Below are positions 32,223-41,842 of a DNA stretch of 43,617 bases, one piece after another. The notes below the pieces were generated by a model, which did no database searches, had not been told where the DNA came from, and saw only the letters and a list, made by a program, of their open reading frames with translations. Position numbers and translations under genes: made by a program. Position 1 is the stretch's first letter. Every line of letters begins with the position of its first letter. The DNA lies in NCBI GenBank assembly GCA_020073615.1, contig JAIQEX010000046.1, positions 1 to 43,617 on the forward strand. The letters run 5' to 3'. Source of the DNA: Terriglobia bacterium. Its GTDB lineage: Bacteria; Acidobacteriota; Terriglobia; Bryobacterales; Bryobacteraceae.

Positions 32223-33413
32223 TCAGGCATTCCCCGTTACCAGCCACGAGAGAACTTCTTCCATGAAGATGGCGCTGTCTTTCCCGAAATAGATGCTGTC
32301 GGGATGGCCTGTGGCTGGGGTCAGGCGCTGCCCGGCCGCCGATCCCATGAACAGGCTCGCCATGCCCTCCGCCATCACCACAATCCGGCCGCCGCCTTCC
32401 ACCTTTTTCCATGACGCGTAGGGTTGGGAAGGGTTGCCCTGTTTGTCCAACTGGAAGGCAAACGGGGTACCCCCTTCGACCGCACGGCCGCCGTCGTAAG
32501 GAATCTCACGGTTGGCCCGGTTGATCTCACCCGCCAATGCGATCGCGCCGGCATTCGGAAGGTAGGCGGTGTCCGGGGTGAGGCGCATACCAAACGGGGA
32601 GATCAAATCGTTGACGCCGGTCGTCGAAAGCTGCTGACGCTTCTCCTCGTCCAACACCAGCAGGAGCGCGCCGCCTTTCTTGACAAACCCGACAACCGCC
32701 GCCTTCTCCGCTTCCGTGAATGCTTTCGAAGGAGCGCGGAAATAGAGCAGCCGGCTGCCATCGATGCTGCCGGCGGAAACGGGCTGTTCGACCGCGACAA
32801 TCTCCAGGTCCAGCTTTTTCGCAAGTTCGGACATACCCGCAGGGACCGGGAGTTCGCCGTGAGCCCGGTCGAAGTAGAGCCGCACGGCCGCCGCGCGTGG
32901 TTCGCTGGAGGGAGGGACGATCCCTTTCAGGCGCAGGTAGGTCACGATGTTTCCATAATGTTCATTGGCGTGCGCCACGTTCATGTACAGGACTGACAAC
33001 GTGGCCTTCTCGCCGCCGAACAACTTCACCGGCGCGGCGGCCTGCGCATCCGCGACCCGCTCAAACGCCGCGTTGCAGTAGGCGACCGACTCCTTCAATG
33101 CGGCCACAAGATCGGTCTTCGAGCTCAGCTTTTTCTCCGCGTCCGGCGGGTTCCTCTTTTCTGGATTCACTGCCGAACAGAACAGGTAGTTTGCATCGGT
33201 GACGTGGCCGATCAATTGACCGAATGACCGCACATCCTGGGTAGGCTTGAAGGAGTAGTGCTCCTCCGGCATTTTTTCCGCCGCTTTCACGACGTTGCCG
33301 GCAATGCCGGCCCAAGCGCTCCTGGCATCCGCGGCCAATGAGCCGGACCGCTGCCCGTGGGTTACGGCAACCGCGGCGAGGAAAAGGTAGACAACGCGAA
33401 TTCGAGTGTTCAT
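32223..33413 (-). CDS. Exported DinB-like domain fused to a DUF4350/GATase-like domain
   Basis: 396 residues. A signal peptide (MNTRIRVVYLFLAAVAVTHG) is followed by a DinB four-helix domain (about 28-165): MPEEHYSFKPTQDVRSFGQLIGHVTDANYLFCSAV and NVAHANEHYGNIVTYLR. The metal-binding histidines of the family (His70-, His153- and His157-like) can be picked out. The second half (about 175-395) has AAVRLYFDRAHGELP, SRLLYFRAPSKAFTEAEKAAVVGFVKKGGALLLVLDEE and RIVVMAEGMASLF, the order of DUF4350/class I glutamine-amidotransferase-like folds without a catalytic cysteine that I can identify. DinB-like proteins bind metals and thiol cofactors. The fusion in an exported protein is unusual. Same strand and close to the kinase gene, 48 bases upstream of it. 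Confidence 0.8.
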   Translation of the reverse strand: MNTRIRVVYLFLAAVAVTHGQRSGSLAADARSAWAGIAGNVVKAAEKMPEEHYSFKPTQDVRSFGQLIGHVTDANYLFCSAVNPEKRNPPDAEKKLSSKTDLVAALKESVAYCNAAFERVADAQAAAPVKLFGGEKATLSVLYMNVAHANEHYGNIVTYLRLKGIVPPSSEPRAAAVRLYFDRAHGELPVPAGMSELAKKLDLEIVAVEQPVSAGSIDGSRLLYFRAPSKAFTEAEKAAVVGFVKKGGALLLVLDEEKRQQLSTTGVNDLISPFGMRLTPDTAYLPNAGAIALAGEINRANREIPYDGGRAVEGGTPFAFQLDKQGNPSQPYASWKKVEGGGRIVVMAEGMASLFMGSAAGQRLTPATGHPDSIYFGKDSAIFMEEVLSWLVTGNA

Positions 33414-33507
33414 GCCTCATGATGCCCGCAAGCCCCGGCCCGCTCCAGCTTTATGTTGTGGGACGGACCATACCTGCAACAGGACGGACATGGGAGCGCC
33501 GGACCGT

Positions 33508-34740
33508 TCACTCCAGCGCCCCCAGAATCGCCCCGCGGCACTCGCCCAGGCCGATCCGCCGGTAGCCTTCCGCTTCGCACCAGCCGCGCAGAATCACCTC
33601 GTCGCCATCCTCCAGGAAGCGGCGCATCTCGCCAGAGGGCAACGCCAGCGGTTCGGCGCCGCGCCGCGTGATCTCCAGCAGACAGCCGCGATTTTCATTT
33701 TCCGGTCCGGAAACCGTGCCGCTGCCGATCAGGTCGCCCGCGCGAATGGGACAGCCGTTCGAGGTGTGATGCGCCACCATCTGCGCCAGCGTCCAGTACA
33801 TCGCTTGAAAACTGCCGCGGCTGATGCGCACCGGCTCCGGCATGCGCGCGGAGCGCAGCCAGACCTCGAGCGTGATGGCCAGCGCATCGTCGGCGGTGCT
33901 CTCCAGATGCGGAAGCGGGCGCGGATCGGATTCCGGGCGAGGTTCGGCGGCGCGGCGGTAGGGCGCCAGCGCCTCCATGGTGATCACCCACGGGGAAATG
34001 GACGTGGCGAAATTCTTGGCCAGGAACGGACCGAGCGGCTGGTATTCCCAGGTCTGTATGTCGCGCGCCGACCAGTCGTTGAGCAGGCACACGCCGAAGA
34101 TATGGTCGCCCGCCTCGCTTGCCGGGATCGGTTCGCCCATGAGATTGCCGGGGCCGAGAAACGCGCCCAATTCCACTTCGTAATCCAGGCTGCGGCTGGG
34201 CGCATAAACCGGCGGGCCAGCGGGACTCTCCACGATCTGTCCGCGGGGCCGGCGGATCGGCGTGCCGCTCGCCACGATGGACGACGCTCGCCCGTGATAG
34301 CCCACCGGCACCCACTTGTAATTCGGCAGCAGCGGGTTCTCGGGCCGGAACATCCGCCCCACATTGGTGGCATGGTGGAGCGAAGCGTAAAAGTCCGTGT
34401 AGTCGCCGATGTGGCAAGGCAAGAGCAGACGCGCGTCGGCGGCCGGCAGCAGGCAGGCTTCGGCGCCGGGCGTGTGCCGCGCCAGAAAATCGCTGATGCG
34501 GCGGCGCAACTGGCGGCGGTGCTCGGGCAGCATCGCCATCACCGTCTTCATGGAATCCAGGCGCAGGGCCGCGCTGGCATCCAACACCTGGTCGCCAATG
34601 GCCACGCCCAGGCGCGGCGTGCCGTCATCGGGCCTTTGAAACGTGGCGAAGGGCAGGTTTTGAATGGGGAATTCGGTCTCCGGCTCGTTGGCCGATTCCA
34701 CCCAACTGCGGAGCGAGGGGTCGTGCGTCTGGTCGATCAT
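33508..34740 (-). CDS. fahA: Fumarylacetoacetase
   Basis: 410 residues from the ATG at 34740, which overlaps the upstream gene's stop (ATGA); an ATG at 34749 would add three residues. The enzyme performs the last step of tyrosine/homogentisate breakdown, splitting fumarylacetoacetate into fumarate and acetoacetate. N-terminal FAA domain: DPSLRSWVESAN, LPFATFQRP. Catalytic domain: CHIGDYTDFYASLHHATNVGRMFRP, LPNYKWVPVGYHGRASSIV, and the metal-site block DYEVELGAFLG with LLNDWSARDIQTWEYQPLGPF and ISPWVITMEAL. C-terminal SGTVSGPENENRGCLLEI completes it. Length is normal. Other homogentisate genes are not in the window. Confidence 0.95.
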   Translation of the reverse strand: MIDQTHDPSLRSWVESANEPETEFPIQNLPFATFQRPDDGTPRLGVAIGDQVLDASAALRLDSMKTVMAMLPEHRRQLRRRISDFLARHTPGAEACLLPAADARLLLPCHIGDYTDFYASLHHATNVGRMFRPENPLLPNYKWVPVGYHGRASSIVASGTPIRRPRGQIVESPAGPPVYAPSRSLDYEVELGAFLGPGNLMGEPIPASEAGDHIFGVCLLNDWSARDIQTWEYQPLGPFLAKNFATSISPWVITMEALAPYRRAAEPRPESDPRPLPHLESTADDALAITLEVWLRSARMPEPVRISRGSFQAMYWTLAQMVAHHTSNGCPIRAGDLIGSGTVSGPENENRGCLLEITRRGAEPLALPSGEMRRFLEDGDEVILRGWCEAEGYRRIGLGECRGAILGALE

Positions 34741-35504
34741 GGCAGCCATCCCAGCGCACGCAAATCGGAGACCGGCTCGGTCAGGGAGCAAGACCCGAAG
34801 CTGTGTGCGAAGTCGCGCCGCGCGGCTTCCACCTGGGCGGTGGTGAGCGTGCGCTCGCGCCAGCGCATCCGGTCGTCGAGAAATTCGAAGGCGTCCGGAC
34901 GCGATTCGTTCAGCACGCCGATGGTCTCCGGCCGGTCCATCCCGTGCCAGGCAAACGCGGCCGCCGCGAAGACGTTGACGAACCCGTGCATGGTGGCGCG
35001 CGGGCTGTCGGGCGCGTACGTCAGCGGATGCAGCGCCCGGAGAGGATGGTGGAGCCCGGCGGTGGCTTTGCAGGGAAGCCGGCGGGCGGCGGCCTGGCAA
35101 AGGAACTCGGCCACCGCTTCCGATGCCGGGATCGCCTCGGGGGTGAGCCCGCCGGTGCGGATCTTGGCATACGCGCCTTCGATCTCTGCCAGCGGCGCCT
35201 CACAGTAAGTCGGCAGGGAAAGCCCGCGAGCAAGTTTCGTTTCCAGCGTCTCCACCTGCCGCGGCAGCGCTCCGGGCTCTTCCTCCACCAGCAGGCTGAC
35301 GCGCCAATGGCCTTCGAGCCGGGCTTCCGGCAGCCTGGCGGCAGGCAGGATCAGACGATTCAGAATCCAGCTTTCGGGCGAATCGAGGAAGGCGTCATAG
35401 TTCGCCGCGACGGCCGGCAGGGGCAAAGCGGCGGGCGGATACAGGCCGGCGTAATCGATCAAATGCGACAGCAGCGCTTTGAGCGATCCGGGAATTCGAG
35501 CCAT
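34737..35504 (-). CDS. Conserved-looking protein coupled to fumarylacetoacetase, unknown function
   Basis: 255 residues from the ATG at 35504; the frame is open further upstream, but the extension is arginine-rich and overlaps the divergent promoter area. It has no signal peptide and no membrane helix. Recognisable stretches are LLSHLIDYAGLYPPAALPLP at the N terminus, CKATAGLHHPLRAL in the middle and TMHGFVNVFAAAAFAW after it. The alternation of short strands and helices suggests an alpha/beta barrel. I cannot name the family. Its stop overlaps the start of fumarylacetoacetase, so the proteins are translationally coupled and probably linked in aromatic-acid catabolism. Confidence 0.75.
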   Translation of the reverse strand: MARIPGSLKALLSHLIDYAGLYPPAALPLPAVAANYDAFLDSPESWILNRLILPAARLPEARLEGHWRVSLLVEEEPGALPRQVETLETKLARGLSLPTYCEAPLAEIEGAYAKIRTGGLTPEAIPASEAVAEFLCQAAARRLPCKATAGLHHPLRALHPLTYAPDSPRATMHGFVNVFAAAAFAWHGMDRPETIGVLNESRPDAFEFLDDRMRWRERTLTTAQVEAARRDFAHSFGSCSLTEPVSDLRALGWLP

Positions 35505-35648
35505 GCGCCAGCGAGATCGATTATACCCCGCGCGGCGGGCCAGACGGCGGCCCGGAATTTGGATCTCGGACCTCGACGCTCTGGATCTGTGGATGCCGCG
35601 CGGTACACTGAAGCGAGGGCGGCCGTCCGCCAGCCAGCGGAACGATTC

Positions 35649-35888
35649 ATGAGTGACCGGGAGCGGCTTCACGACACCATCGATACCCTGCCGCCGCAGC
35701 AGGTTCACGCTCTGTTAACGCTACTGGACCCGGCGCAGTCCATCAGCGATGAGGAATTCGCCCGCCGGCTCGCTGAAGCTGCGGAGGAAGAAGCCGACGA
35801 AGAGACCGTGGCGCGCATCCTGGCCGCAGAGGCCGAATCGGGAGCGAGCGTCTCTCACGACGAACTCAAGCGCCGGCTGGGTCTGTGA
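35649..35888 (+). CDS. Small acidic antitoxin-like protein
   Basis: 79 residues, ATG at 35649. It is very acidic and helical (DEEFARRLAEAAEEEADEETVARILAAEAESG) with a C-terminal VSHDELKRRLGL, the pattern of antitoxins partnered with RelE/ParE toxins. The next frame starts inside its stop codon (GTGA at 35885) and begins like a RelE toxin, but its body is missing. A TACACT -10-like element lies near 35605. The antitoxin therefore remains as an orphan of a broken module. Confidence 0.75.
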   Translation: MSDRERLHDTIDTLPPQQVHALLTLLDPAQSISDEEFARRLAEAAEEEADEETVARILAAEAESGASVSHDELKRRLGL

Positions 35889-36130
35889 AGCAGCTTCTGG
35901 GCTATAGGCCTGCCGCGCAACGCGAGCTCAGCCGCGCGCCGCTCACCGGGCCTCGAACCGGTAACTGCCCGATCCCACTTCGAAGACCGCCGCATGGCCT
36001 TCCATGCGCAGAAACTTCACGTCTGCCGCGCGCTTCGCCGGGCGCCCCGATTCGGTCACCGCGTCCGCATCCGAAGCGGGCAGCCATACCGCCGCCGTGG
36101 TGTTCGGCGGAATCGTCACCTCTAACGTGA
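35885..36130 (+). pseudogene. RelE/ParE toxin, only the first ~15 codons left
   Basis: The GTG at 35885 overlaps the antitoxin stop and gives MKQLLGYRPAAQREL, the typical first strand and helix of RelE/ParE toxins. From about 35930 the frame is simply the antisense of the rhamnosidase 3' end, proline- and arginine-rich, to a stop at 36130. The catalytic part is absent. A deletion joining the module to the rhamnosidase gene is the simplest explanation. Confidence 0.6.
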
Positions 36131-38681
36131 AGCGCCCGCCCTCCCGTTTCCAGGAACTGGCAATCGTCCCGTACATCGACTGGTGCGTCGCTTTGACGAA
36201 GCTCAGGTCGCCCACCGGAAACGGGCGGATGATGGTGCGGTGGAACCCGGGCTTCTCGGGGTCGGAGCGGATGCCGGCGAGGTATTCGTACATCCACACA
36301 GCCAGGTCGCCGATCTGCATCACGTGGTTGCCGGAATTCATCCCCGGGTCGCCGGTATCGCCGTTCCACAACTCCCAGATGGTGGTGGCCCCTTTCTCCA
36401 CCATGTAGCCCCAGCCGGGGTAAGTCTTCTGCGTGGCGATCTGGTACGCCAGGTCGCCGCGGCCGTTGTCGGAGAGCGTGCGCATCAGCCACTGCGCGCC
36501 CACCAGGCCCGTGCCCACGTGCCCGGCGCTCTTCTCTTCGATGTTGCGGGCGAGTCCCTCCACCACGGCCGCGCGCTGGTCCGCCGGCACCATGCCGAAG
36601 TAGAGCGGCAGAATGCTGGACGTCTGCGTGCCGTTGTCGTAGACGCTCGTGGCCGGCCGGAAGAAGCGCTTCTGAAACGCCTCGTTCACCTGCCCGGCGA
36701 GCGCCTCGAAGCCCGCGGCGTCGTCCGCCCGGCCGAGCAGGCGCGCGTACCGCGCCATGAGGCGCAGCAGGTGGTAATAATACGCCGTCCCCAGCAGCGT
36801 TTTGTCGGTGATGCGCGCCGGGTCCTTCGAGTGAATCAGCTTCGGGTCTTCGGGCGGCACGCACCAGTCGCCGTACTGGTCCTTGGGCATGAGGCCGTCC
36901 TGGAGATAGCCGCGTTCGTGCTCCATCCACCGCTTCATGGCCGGATAATCGCGCTCCAGCACGCGCCGGTCGCCGTACTGCTCGTAGAGCATGCCGGGGA
37001 CGAACAGGAAGGTGCTGGGCCACGTGAGGTCGTCATAGTAATTCGGCCAGTAGTTGGGCGATACCACGGGAACGCTGCCGTCGGGCTTCTGGGAATCCGC
37101 CAGGTCGGTCATCCACTTCGCGTAGAAGGCCGCCACGTCGAACATGTAACTCTCGCTGCGGCTCACCTGCGAGCGGTCGCCCAGCCAGCCCTGGCGCTCG
37201 TCGCGCTGCGGGCAATCGGTGGGGATGCTGCGGTAGTTGCCGCGGATGCCCCAGAACATATTGTGATGGATCTGGTTTAGCAACGCGTTCGAGCTGGTGA
37301 AGCCGGCGGTCTGCGCCATGTCGTCGTGGACCACGCGGCCTTCGATGGCGGTGGCGCCCGGCTCGCCGGGGAAGCCGGTCACCTCCACGTAGCGGAAACC
37401 GTGGTAGGTGAAGCGCGGCTCCCAGGTCTCCGTGCCCCCGCCCTGAAGCGTATAGACGTCGGTGGCGCGCGCCGAGCGCAGATTGGCGGTGTAGAGCGAT
37501 CCGTCCGGATTCAGCGTCTCCGCATGGCGCAGCGTGACCGCGGCGCCGGCGGGTCCGGAGACCGTGAGGCGGCACCAGCCCACCATGTTCTGGCCCATAT
37601 CGAAAATGTACATGCCCGGCTTGAGCTGCTTCACGCTGACGGGGTGCAGCGTCTCGGTGACGCGCAGCGGTTCGGCCATCTGCGCGGCCAGTACGCCCGC
37701 GGGCGCGGCCACAACTTGCGACGTTTCCCATCGCGCATCGTCGAAGCCCGCCCGGCTCCATCCCGGAACTTCCATGCGCGCGTCATACTCCTCGCCGTCG
37801 TATTCATTATTGAGGCGGATGGGCCCTGCGGTCGAGAGCCTCCAGGTCTCGTCGGAGACCACTTCCATGCGGCTGCCGTCTTCGTATTCCACGTTCAGTT
37901 GCACAAGCGCCTTGGGATAGCCGAAATCCCTGGTGCCGCGCTGCGCCCGCGGCGCGTGGTACCGGCCATTGCCCAGCATCAGCCCGATGGCATTTCGGCC
38001 GGGTGAGATTTTCGTGGTCACATCGAAGGTGACGTAGAGCACGTGCTTGTCGTAATCCGTGAGCCCGGGCGAGAGGACGTGGTCGCCCACCTTGCCGCCG
38101 TTGAGGTACAACTCGGAGAGGCCCAGGCCGGAGTAATAGACGGTTGCGCGGCGCACTTTTTTCGTTACTCCGAACTCCTTGCGGAGCAGGCGCGCCGCCA
38201 GGCGATGCTCCGCGGGCGGCCCGGCGGAGGGCCCGGCCTCCTCCCGGCCGATCCATTTCCCATGCCAGTCTTCGGCGCGCAGCAGCCCCATGGTCCATTC
38301 GGCCGGCGCGCTCCAATCGCTGGTGCGGCCGCCCTGGTCCCAGATCTGCACTTTCCAGAAGGCGGCCGCGCCCGAAGCCAGGCGCTTACCGCCATACGCC
38401 ACCTGGATCGACTGGTCCGATTCCACTCGTCCCGAATCCCACAGGTCGCCCGTGCCGGCGTTCAGGGCGCCCGCGCTCGAAGCCACCAGGACGCGCCAGG
38501 CAGTCTGGCGCAGCCCGCGCAGTTTGGCGTCGCCGGCCGCCAGGATCCAGCTCAGCCGCGGTTCCGCGACATCGATACCCTGCGGGTTGACGCGGTATTC
38601 GCAGCGCAGGTTCCGCGGCTGTATCGTGCCCGAGGCCCATGCCGCCGCCGAAAATGCCAATAGCAACAGAGTCGATTTCAT
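35943..38681 (-). CDS. Secreted GH78 alpha-L-rhamnosidase
   Basis: 912 residues. A signal peptide (MKSTLLLLAFSAAAWASG) leads a multi-domain enzyme: N-terminal fibronectin-like segment (about 20-130: PRNLRCEYRVNPQGID, PRLSWIL), a carbohydrate-binding beta-domain (140-340: LSELYLNGGKVGDHVLSPG), another beta-sandwich (YIFDMGQNMVGWCRL, 358-372) and the (alpha/alpha)6 catalytic barrel. The barrel begins about 460 with PTDCPQRDERQGWLGD (488-502), whose Glu495 is the expected general acid. IWELWNGDTGDPGMNSGNHVMQIGD lies in the C-terminal third. It releases rhamnose from plant glycosides and pectin side chains. Together with the GH13 enzyme this points to plant-polysaccharide feeding. The gene stands alone. 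Confidence 0.94.
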   Translation of the reverse strand: MKSTLLLLAFSAAAWASGTIQPRNLRCEYRVNPQGIDVAEPRLSWILAAGDAKLRGLRQTAWRVLVASSAGALNAGTGDLWDSGRVESDQSIQVAYGGKRLASGAAAFWKVQIWDQGGRTSDWSAPAEWTMGLLRAEDWHGKWIGREEAGPSAGPPAEHRLAARLLRKEFGVTKKVRRATVYYSGLGLSELYLNGGKVGDHVLSPGLTDYDKHVLYVTFDVTTKISPGRNAIGLMLGNGRYHAPRAQRGTRDFGYPKALVQLNVEYEDGSRMEVVSDETWRLSTAGPIRLNNEYDGEEYDARMEVPGWSRAGFDDARWETSQVVAAPAGVLAAQMAEPLRVTETLHPVSVKQLKPGMYIFDMGQNMVGWCRLTVSGPAGAAVTLRHAETLNPDGSLYTANLRSARATDVYTLQGGGTETWEPRFTYHGFRYVEVTGFPGEPGATAIEGRVVHDDMAQTAGFTSSNALLNQIHHNMFWGIRGNYRSIPTDCPQRDERQGWLGDRSQVSRSESYMFDVAAFYAKWMTDLADSQKPDGSVPVVSPNYWPNYYDDLTWPSTFLFVPGMLYEQYGDRRVLERDYPAMKRWMEHERGYLQDGLMPKDQYGDWCVPPEDPKLIHSKDPARITDKTLLGTAYYYHLLRLMARYARLLGRADDAAGFEALAGQVNEAFQKRFFRPATSVYDNGTQTSSILPLYFGMVPADQRAAVVEGLARNIEEKSAGHVGTGLVGAQWLMRTLSDNGRGDLAYQIATQKTYPGWGYMVEKGATTIWELWNGDTGDPGMNSGNHVMQIGDLAVWMYEYLAGIRSDPEKPGFHRTIIRPFPVGDLSFVKATHQSMYGTIASSWKREGGRFTLEVTIPPNTTAAVWLPASDADAVTESGRPAKRAADVKFLRMEGHAAVFEVGSGSYRFEAR

Positions 38682-38683
38682 GG

Positions 38684-38845
38684 CTATATGCAGGACATCC
38701 TGATCCCGACGCGCTTGCGCAGAAAATGCGTGCGCTTCTCCGGAGGCAGCGCCAGCAGCCGCCGGATCTGGTCGCGCAACGCCAGCTCACTCTCTTTCTT
38801 GAGAGCGTCCAGTTGCGCCTTTCGCGTCGCGCGCGGCTTCTTCAA
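38684..38845 (-). CDS. Small basic partner of the nucleotidyltransferase gene
   Basis: 53 residues from a TTG at 38845, overlapping the 3' end of the nucleotidyltransferase gene by 59 bases in another frame. It reads KAQLDALKKESELALRDQI followed by RRLLALPPEKRTHFLRKRVG and a short tail. Small proteins with the RRLLALPxEKRTHFLR segment recur next to nucleotidyltransferase-like genes in my memory of such genomes; I treat this as a two-gene module. Longer starts in the frame give arginine-rich sequence and are less likely. Function unknown, toxin-antitoxin-like. Confidence 0.5.
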   Translation of the reverse strand: MKKPRATRKAQLDALKKESELALRDQIRRLLALPPEKRTHFLRKRVGIRMSCI

Positions 38846-39287
38846 GAGTCTTCTCCAGGGCCGGAAGCACGGCCCGATCGCTGGGCCGGCCCGCCGCCTT
38901 CTTGCTCTTGATGATATCAGCCAGGCTGGCCACGTAGATCCCCGCGTCGCCAAATCGTACCCGGTGCGCGCGTGAGCGCAGACCCTCCAGCGAACGGACG
39001 CCGTCCATAACGGTCATGAAGTCCAGTTGCAGCCCGTCGCTGTCCCGCGCGACGCGAAACAGCCCGCTCACGGGGTAATAGGGGCGCAGGATGACGGCAT
39101 CGAGATCGCGCGCGAGCGCCTTCAACTTCTTCAAGTTGCCGGGAGTCTTCCGGAAGAGGAAATCGAGATCGACCGTCGAGACCGGAGCCCCTTGCAGCGC
39201 CGCCGCCGCGTTTCCGATCAGGACGGCCTCGAGGCCGTGCCGTTCGAGCAGCCGGGCGATGCGCGCGAGCACAGGAGACGCGTCCAT
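38787..39287 (-). CDS. Nucleotidyltransferase-like protein (AbiEii/MNT-type fold)
   Basis: 166 residues, ATG at 39287. A helical start (VLARIARLLERHGLEAVLIG) is followed by NAAAALQGAPVSTVDLDFLF, whose Asp40-x-Asp42 pair and preceding GN are typical of minimal nucleotidyltransferases, including AbiEii and MNT toxins. A beta-strand FMTVMDGV and the C-terminal ASLADIIKSKKAAGRPSDRAVLP follow; the latter is the conserved ending of this group. Such proteins often modify tRNA or partner proteins. The partner gene overlaps its 3' end. A toxin-antitoxin role is inferred from family and layout. Confidence 0.78.
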   Translation of the reverse strand: MDASPVLARIARLLERHGLEAVLIGNAAAALQGAPVSTVDLDFLFRKTPGNLKKLKALARDLDAVILRPYYPVSGLFRVARDSDGLQLDFMTVMDGVRSLEGLRSRAHRVRFGDAGIYVASLADIIKSKKAAGRPSDRAVLPALEKTLEEAARDAKGATGRSQERE

Positions 39288-39326
39288 GGTTCTCTGTTGC
39301 TCACGGTATCACAGCCGGAGGTGCCG

Positions 39327-40091
39327 TCAGAAACGAAAGCCCGCGCCTACGAACGGCCCGTGCAGTTGCAGGCGCGCGAAGTCCGGCGAGTTTTCCGCGT
39401 GGAGGTTAAACGTGCGGTAGCCCGCCGCGAAGAACAGATACTTGACCGGCCGGAACTTCACGCCCGCCTCGCTGCCCACGAAGTAGCCGTAATCGCCGAC
39501 CCTCAGCCCAGACACTTCGCCATGGATGTTCACCATGTGGTGCGGGTTGATGTCCATGGCCAGGCCCACGGTGGGCAGCCCCACGGAGAGGTCTTCCTTC
39601 TCATCGGTGGGAGGGCTCAGACCCGGCGCCCGCAGCCTGCCGTTCATCAGGAAACCGTCGGCCGCAATCAGCGGGCCCACCTTGAAAAGTTCCCGCACAT
39701 GGATGAACTGGTATGTCCAGCTCAACTGCAAGTGCTGCACCTCGAGGTTCGACAGCACCTGCGTGCCTACCGTGAACGGTTGGCCGTGGAACAGCAGGGT
39801 CCGGCTGACGAAATGGTCGCCCGAGTAATCGATGGGCGTGTACGAAAAGCGCAGCGTGCTGCGGCCGTATTGGAGCGCCACGCTTCCTTCCGGGAAATTG
39901 GTGTCCGGAATACCCAGGTCCTTCTTCGTGTCGATGTCCGTTCCCACGCCATTCTGCTCGACGCGCAGCCGCGAGCCCATTTGCGGGATCCAGTAGCGTC
40001 CCTCCAGTTCGACCGCCGGCTGGGCCGGCGCCATGGTTGCGGACAGACCCGCGAAGAGTACCGTGAATGCTGCGTTGCGAAACATGCGCAT
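39327..40091 (-). CDS. Exported beta-barrel-like outer-membrane protein
   Basis: 254 residues from ATG 40091 (ATG 40085 would drop two residues); the open frame extends into obg but a signal peptide sits at this start (MRMFRNAAFTVLFAGLSATMAPA). The mature region alternates aromatic and polar residues in short strands (SVALQYGRSTLRFSYTPIDY, VQHLQLSWTYQFI, YLFFAAGYRTFNL) and ends with an aromatic residue (FVGAGFRF), the classic outer-membrane barrel termination. It begins one base after the stop of obg, so it is read from the ribosomal-protein operon. The ligand or pore function is unknown. Confidence 0.8.
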   Translation of the reverse strand: MRMFRNAAFTVLFAGLSATMAPAQPAVELEGRYWIPQMGSRLRVEQNGVGTDIDTKKDLGIPDTNFPEGSVALQYGRSTLRFSYTPIDYSGDHFVSRTLLFHGQPFTVGTQVLSNLEVQHLQLSWTYQFIHVRELFKVGPLIAADGFLMNGRLRAPGLSPPTDEKEDLSVGLPTVGLAMDINPHHMVNIHGEVSGLRVGDYGYFVGSEAGVKFRPVKYLFFAAGYRTFNLHAENSPDFARLQLHGPFVGAGFRF

Positions 40092-40092
40092 A

Positions 40093-41136
<1,044 letters not shown>

Positions 41137-41190
41137 TCACAGGCTCGGCGTCTCTGCGCCGCGGCGGTAGAGGGATATCTGGTTAGACGC

Positions 41191-41448
41191 CTACTGGACT
41201 TCGGTGATGGCCACGAACTTGCCCATGCGCCCGCGGTCCCGGAATTCCACCACGCCCGTCACCTTGGCGAACAGAGTGTCGTCTTTGCCCCATCCGACGT
41301 TGTTGCCCGGCTTGATCTTGGTGCCGCGCTGCCGCACGATGATCGAGCCGCCGGGAACCAACTGGCCGCCGAAGACCTTGACCCCGAGCCGCTGCGCGTT
41401 GGAGTCGCGCCCGTTTCTGGAAGTGCCTTGACCTTTTTTATGCGCCAT
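41191..41448 (-). CDS. rpmA: 50S ribosomal protein L27
   Basis: 85 residues. [31 protein letters not shown] is the standard N terminus, reaching toward the peptidyl-transferase centre. [28 protein letters not shown] follows. The protein has no N-terminal pre-sequence. It lies 7 bases after rplU. Confidence 0.98.
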   Translation of the reverse strand: MAHKKGQGTSRNGRDSNAQRLGVKVFGGQLVPGGSIIVRQRGTKIKPGNNVGWGKDDTLFAKVTGVVEFRDRGRMGKFVAITEVQ

Positions 41449-41455
41449 AACTCAC

Positions 41456-41749
41456 CTACGCCACGATGTCGCCCACCTGCACATCGGTGAAAGACTGCCG
41501 GTGCCCGATCGTTTTCTTGTACTGCTTCTTACGCTTGAATTTGAAGACCAGGATCTTGTCGCCGCGCCCGGTGGCCACAATGGTGGCCTTCAAGGTGCCG
41601 CCCGCCAGCACGTCGCCGCTGTCGTTGAACGCAGCCTTGGTTGGCAGTTCGACTTCCGCGCCGACCTCGCCGGCCAGTTTCTCCACGCGGATTACGTCCC
41701 CCGGAGCCACCCGGTACTGTTTTCCGCCGGTTTCTATGATCGCGTGCAT
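41456..41749 (-). CDS. rplU: 50S ribosomal protein L21
   Basis: 97 residues. Its signature [25 protein letters not shown] and [17 protein letters not shown], which binds 23S rRNA, identify it. First gene of the rplU-rpmA-obg operon. Confidence 0.98.
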   Translation of the reverse strand: MHAIIETGGKQYRVAPGDVIRVEKLAGEVGAEVELPTKAAFNDSGDVLAGGTLKATIVATGRGDKILVFKFKRKKQYKKTIGHRQSFTDVQVGDIVA

Positions 41750-41775
41750 GCCATCCTCTGTCTTGGGAGCCGCGA

Positions 41776-41842
41776 CACACGAAGTGTGCCGTGCTTCTTG
41801 GAGTAAACTCCGAGTGTACTACAGTTTGGCGCGCCGGTTCAA
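41776..41842 (-). promoter_or_regulatory. rplU operon promoter and leader hairpin
   Basis: On the coding strand TTGAAC (41837-41842), an 18-base spacer and TACACT (41813-41818) form a moderate sigma-70 promoter, giving a leader of about 57 bases. The leader contains a perfect hairpin, CACAC-TTC-GTGTG (41776-41788), which could fold for autogenous control. The IS-like element begins about 15 bases upstream of the -35. Confidence 0.45.

Noticed and set aside
33406-35208. 600-codon plus-strand frame
   Set aside because: Antisense of fumarylacetoacetase and its partner; shadow composition.
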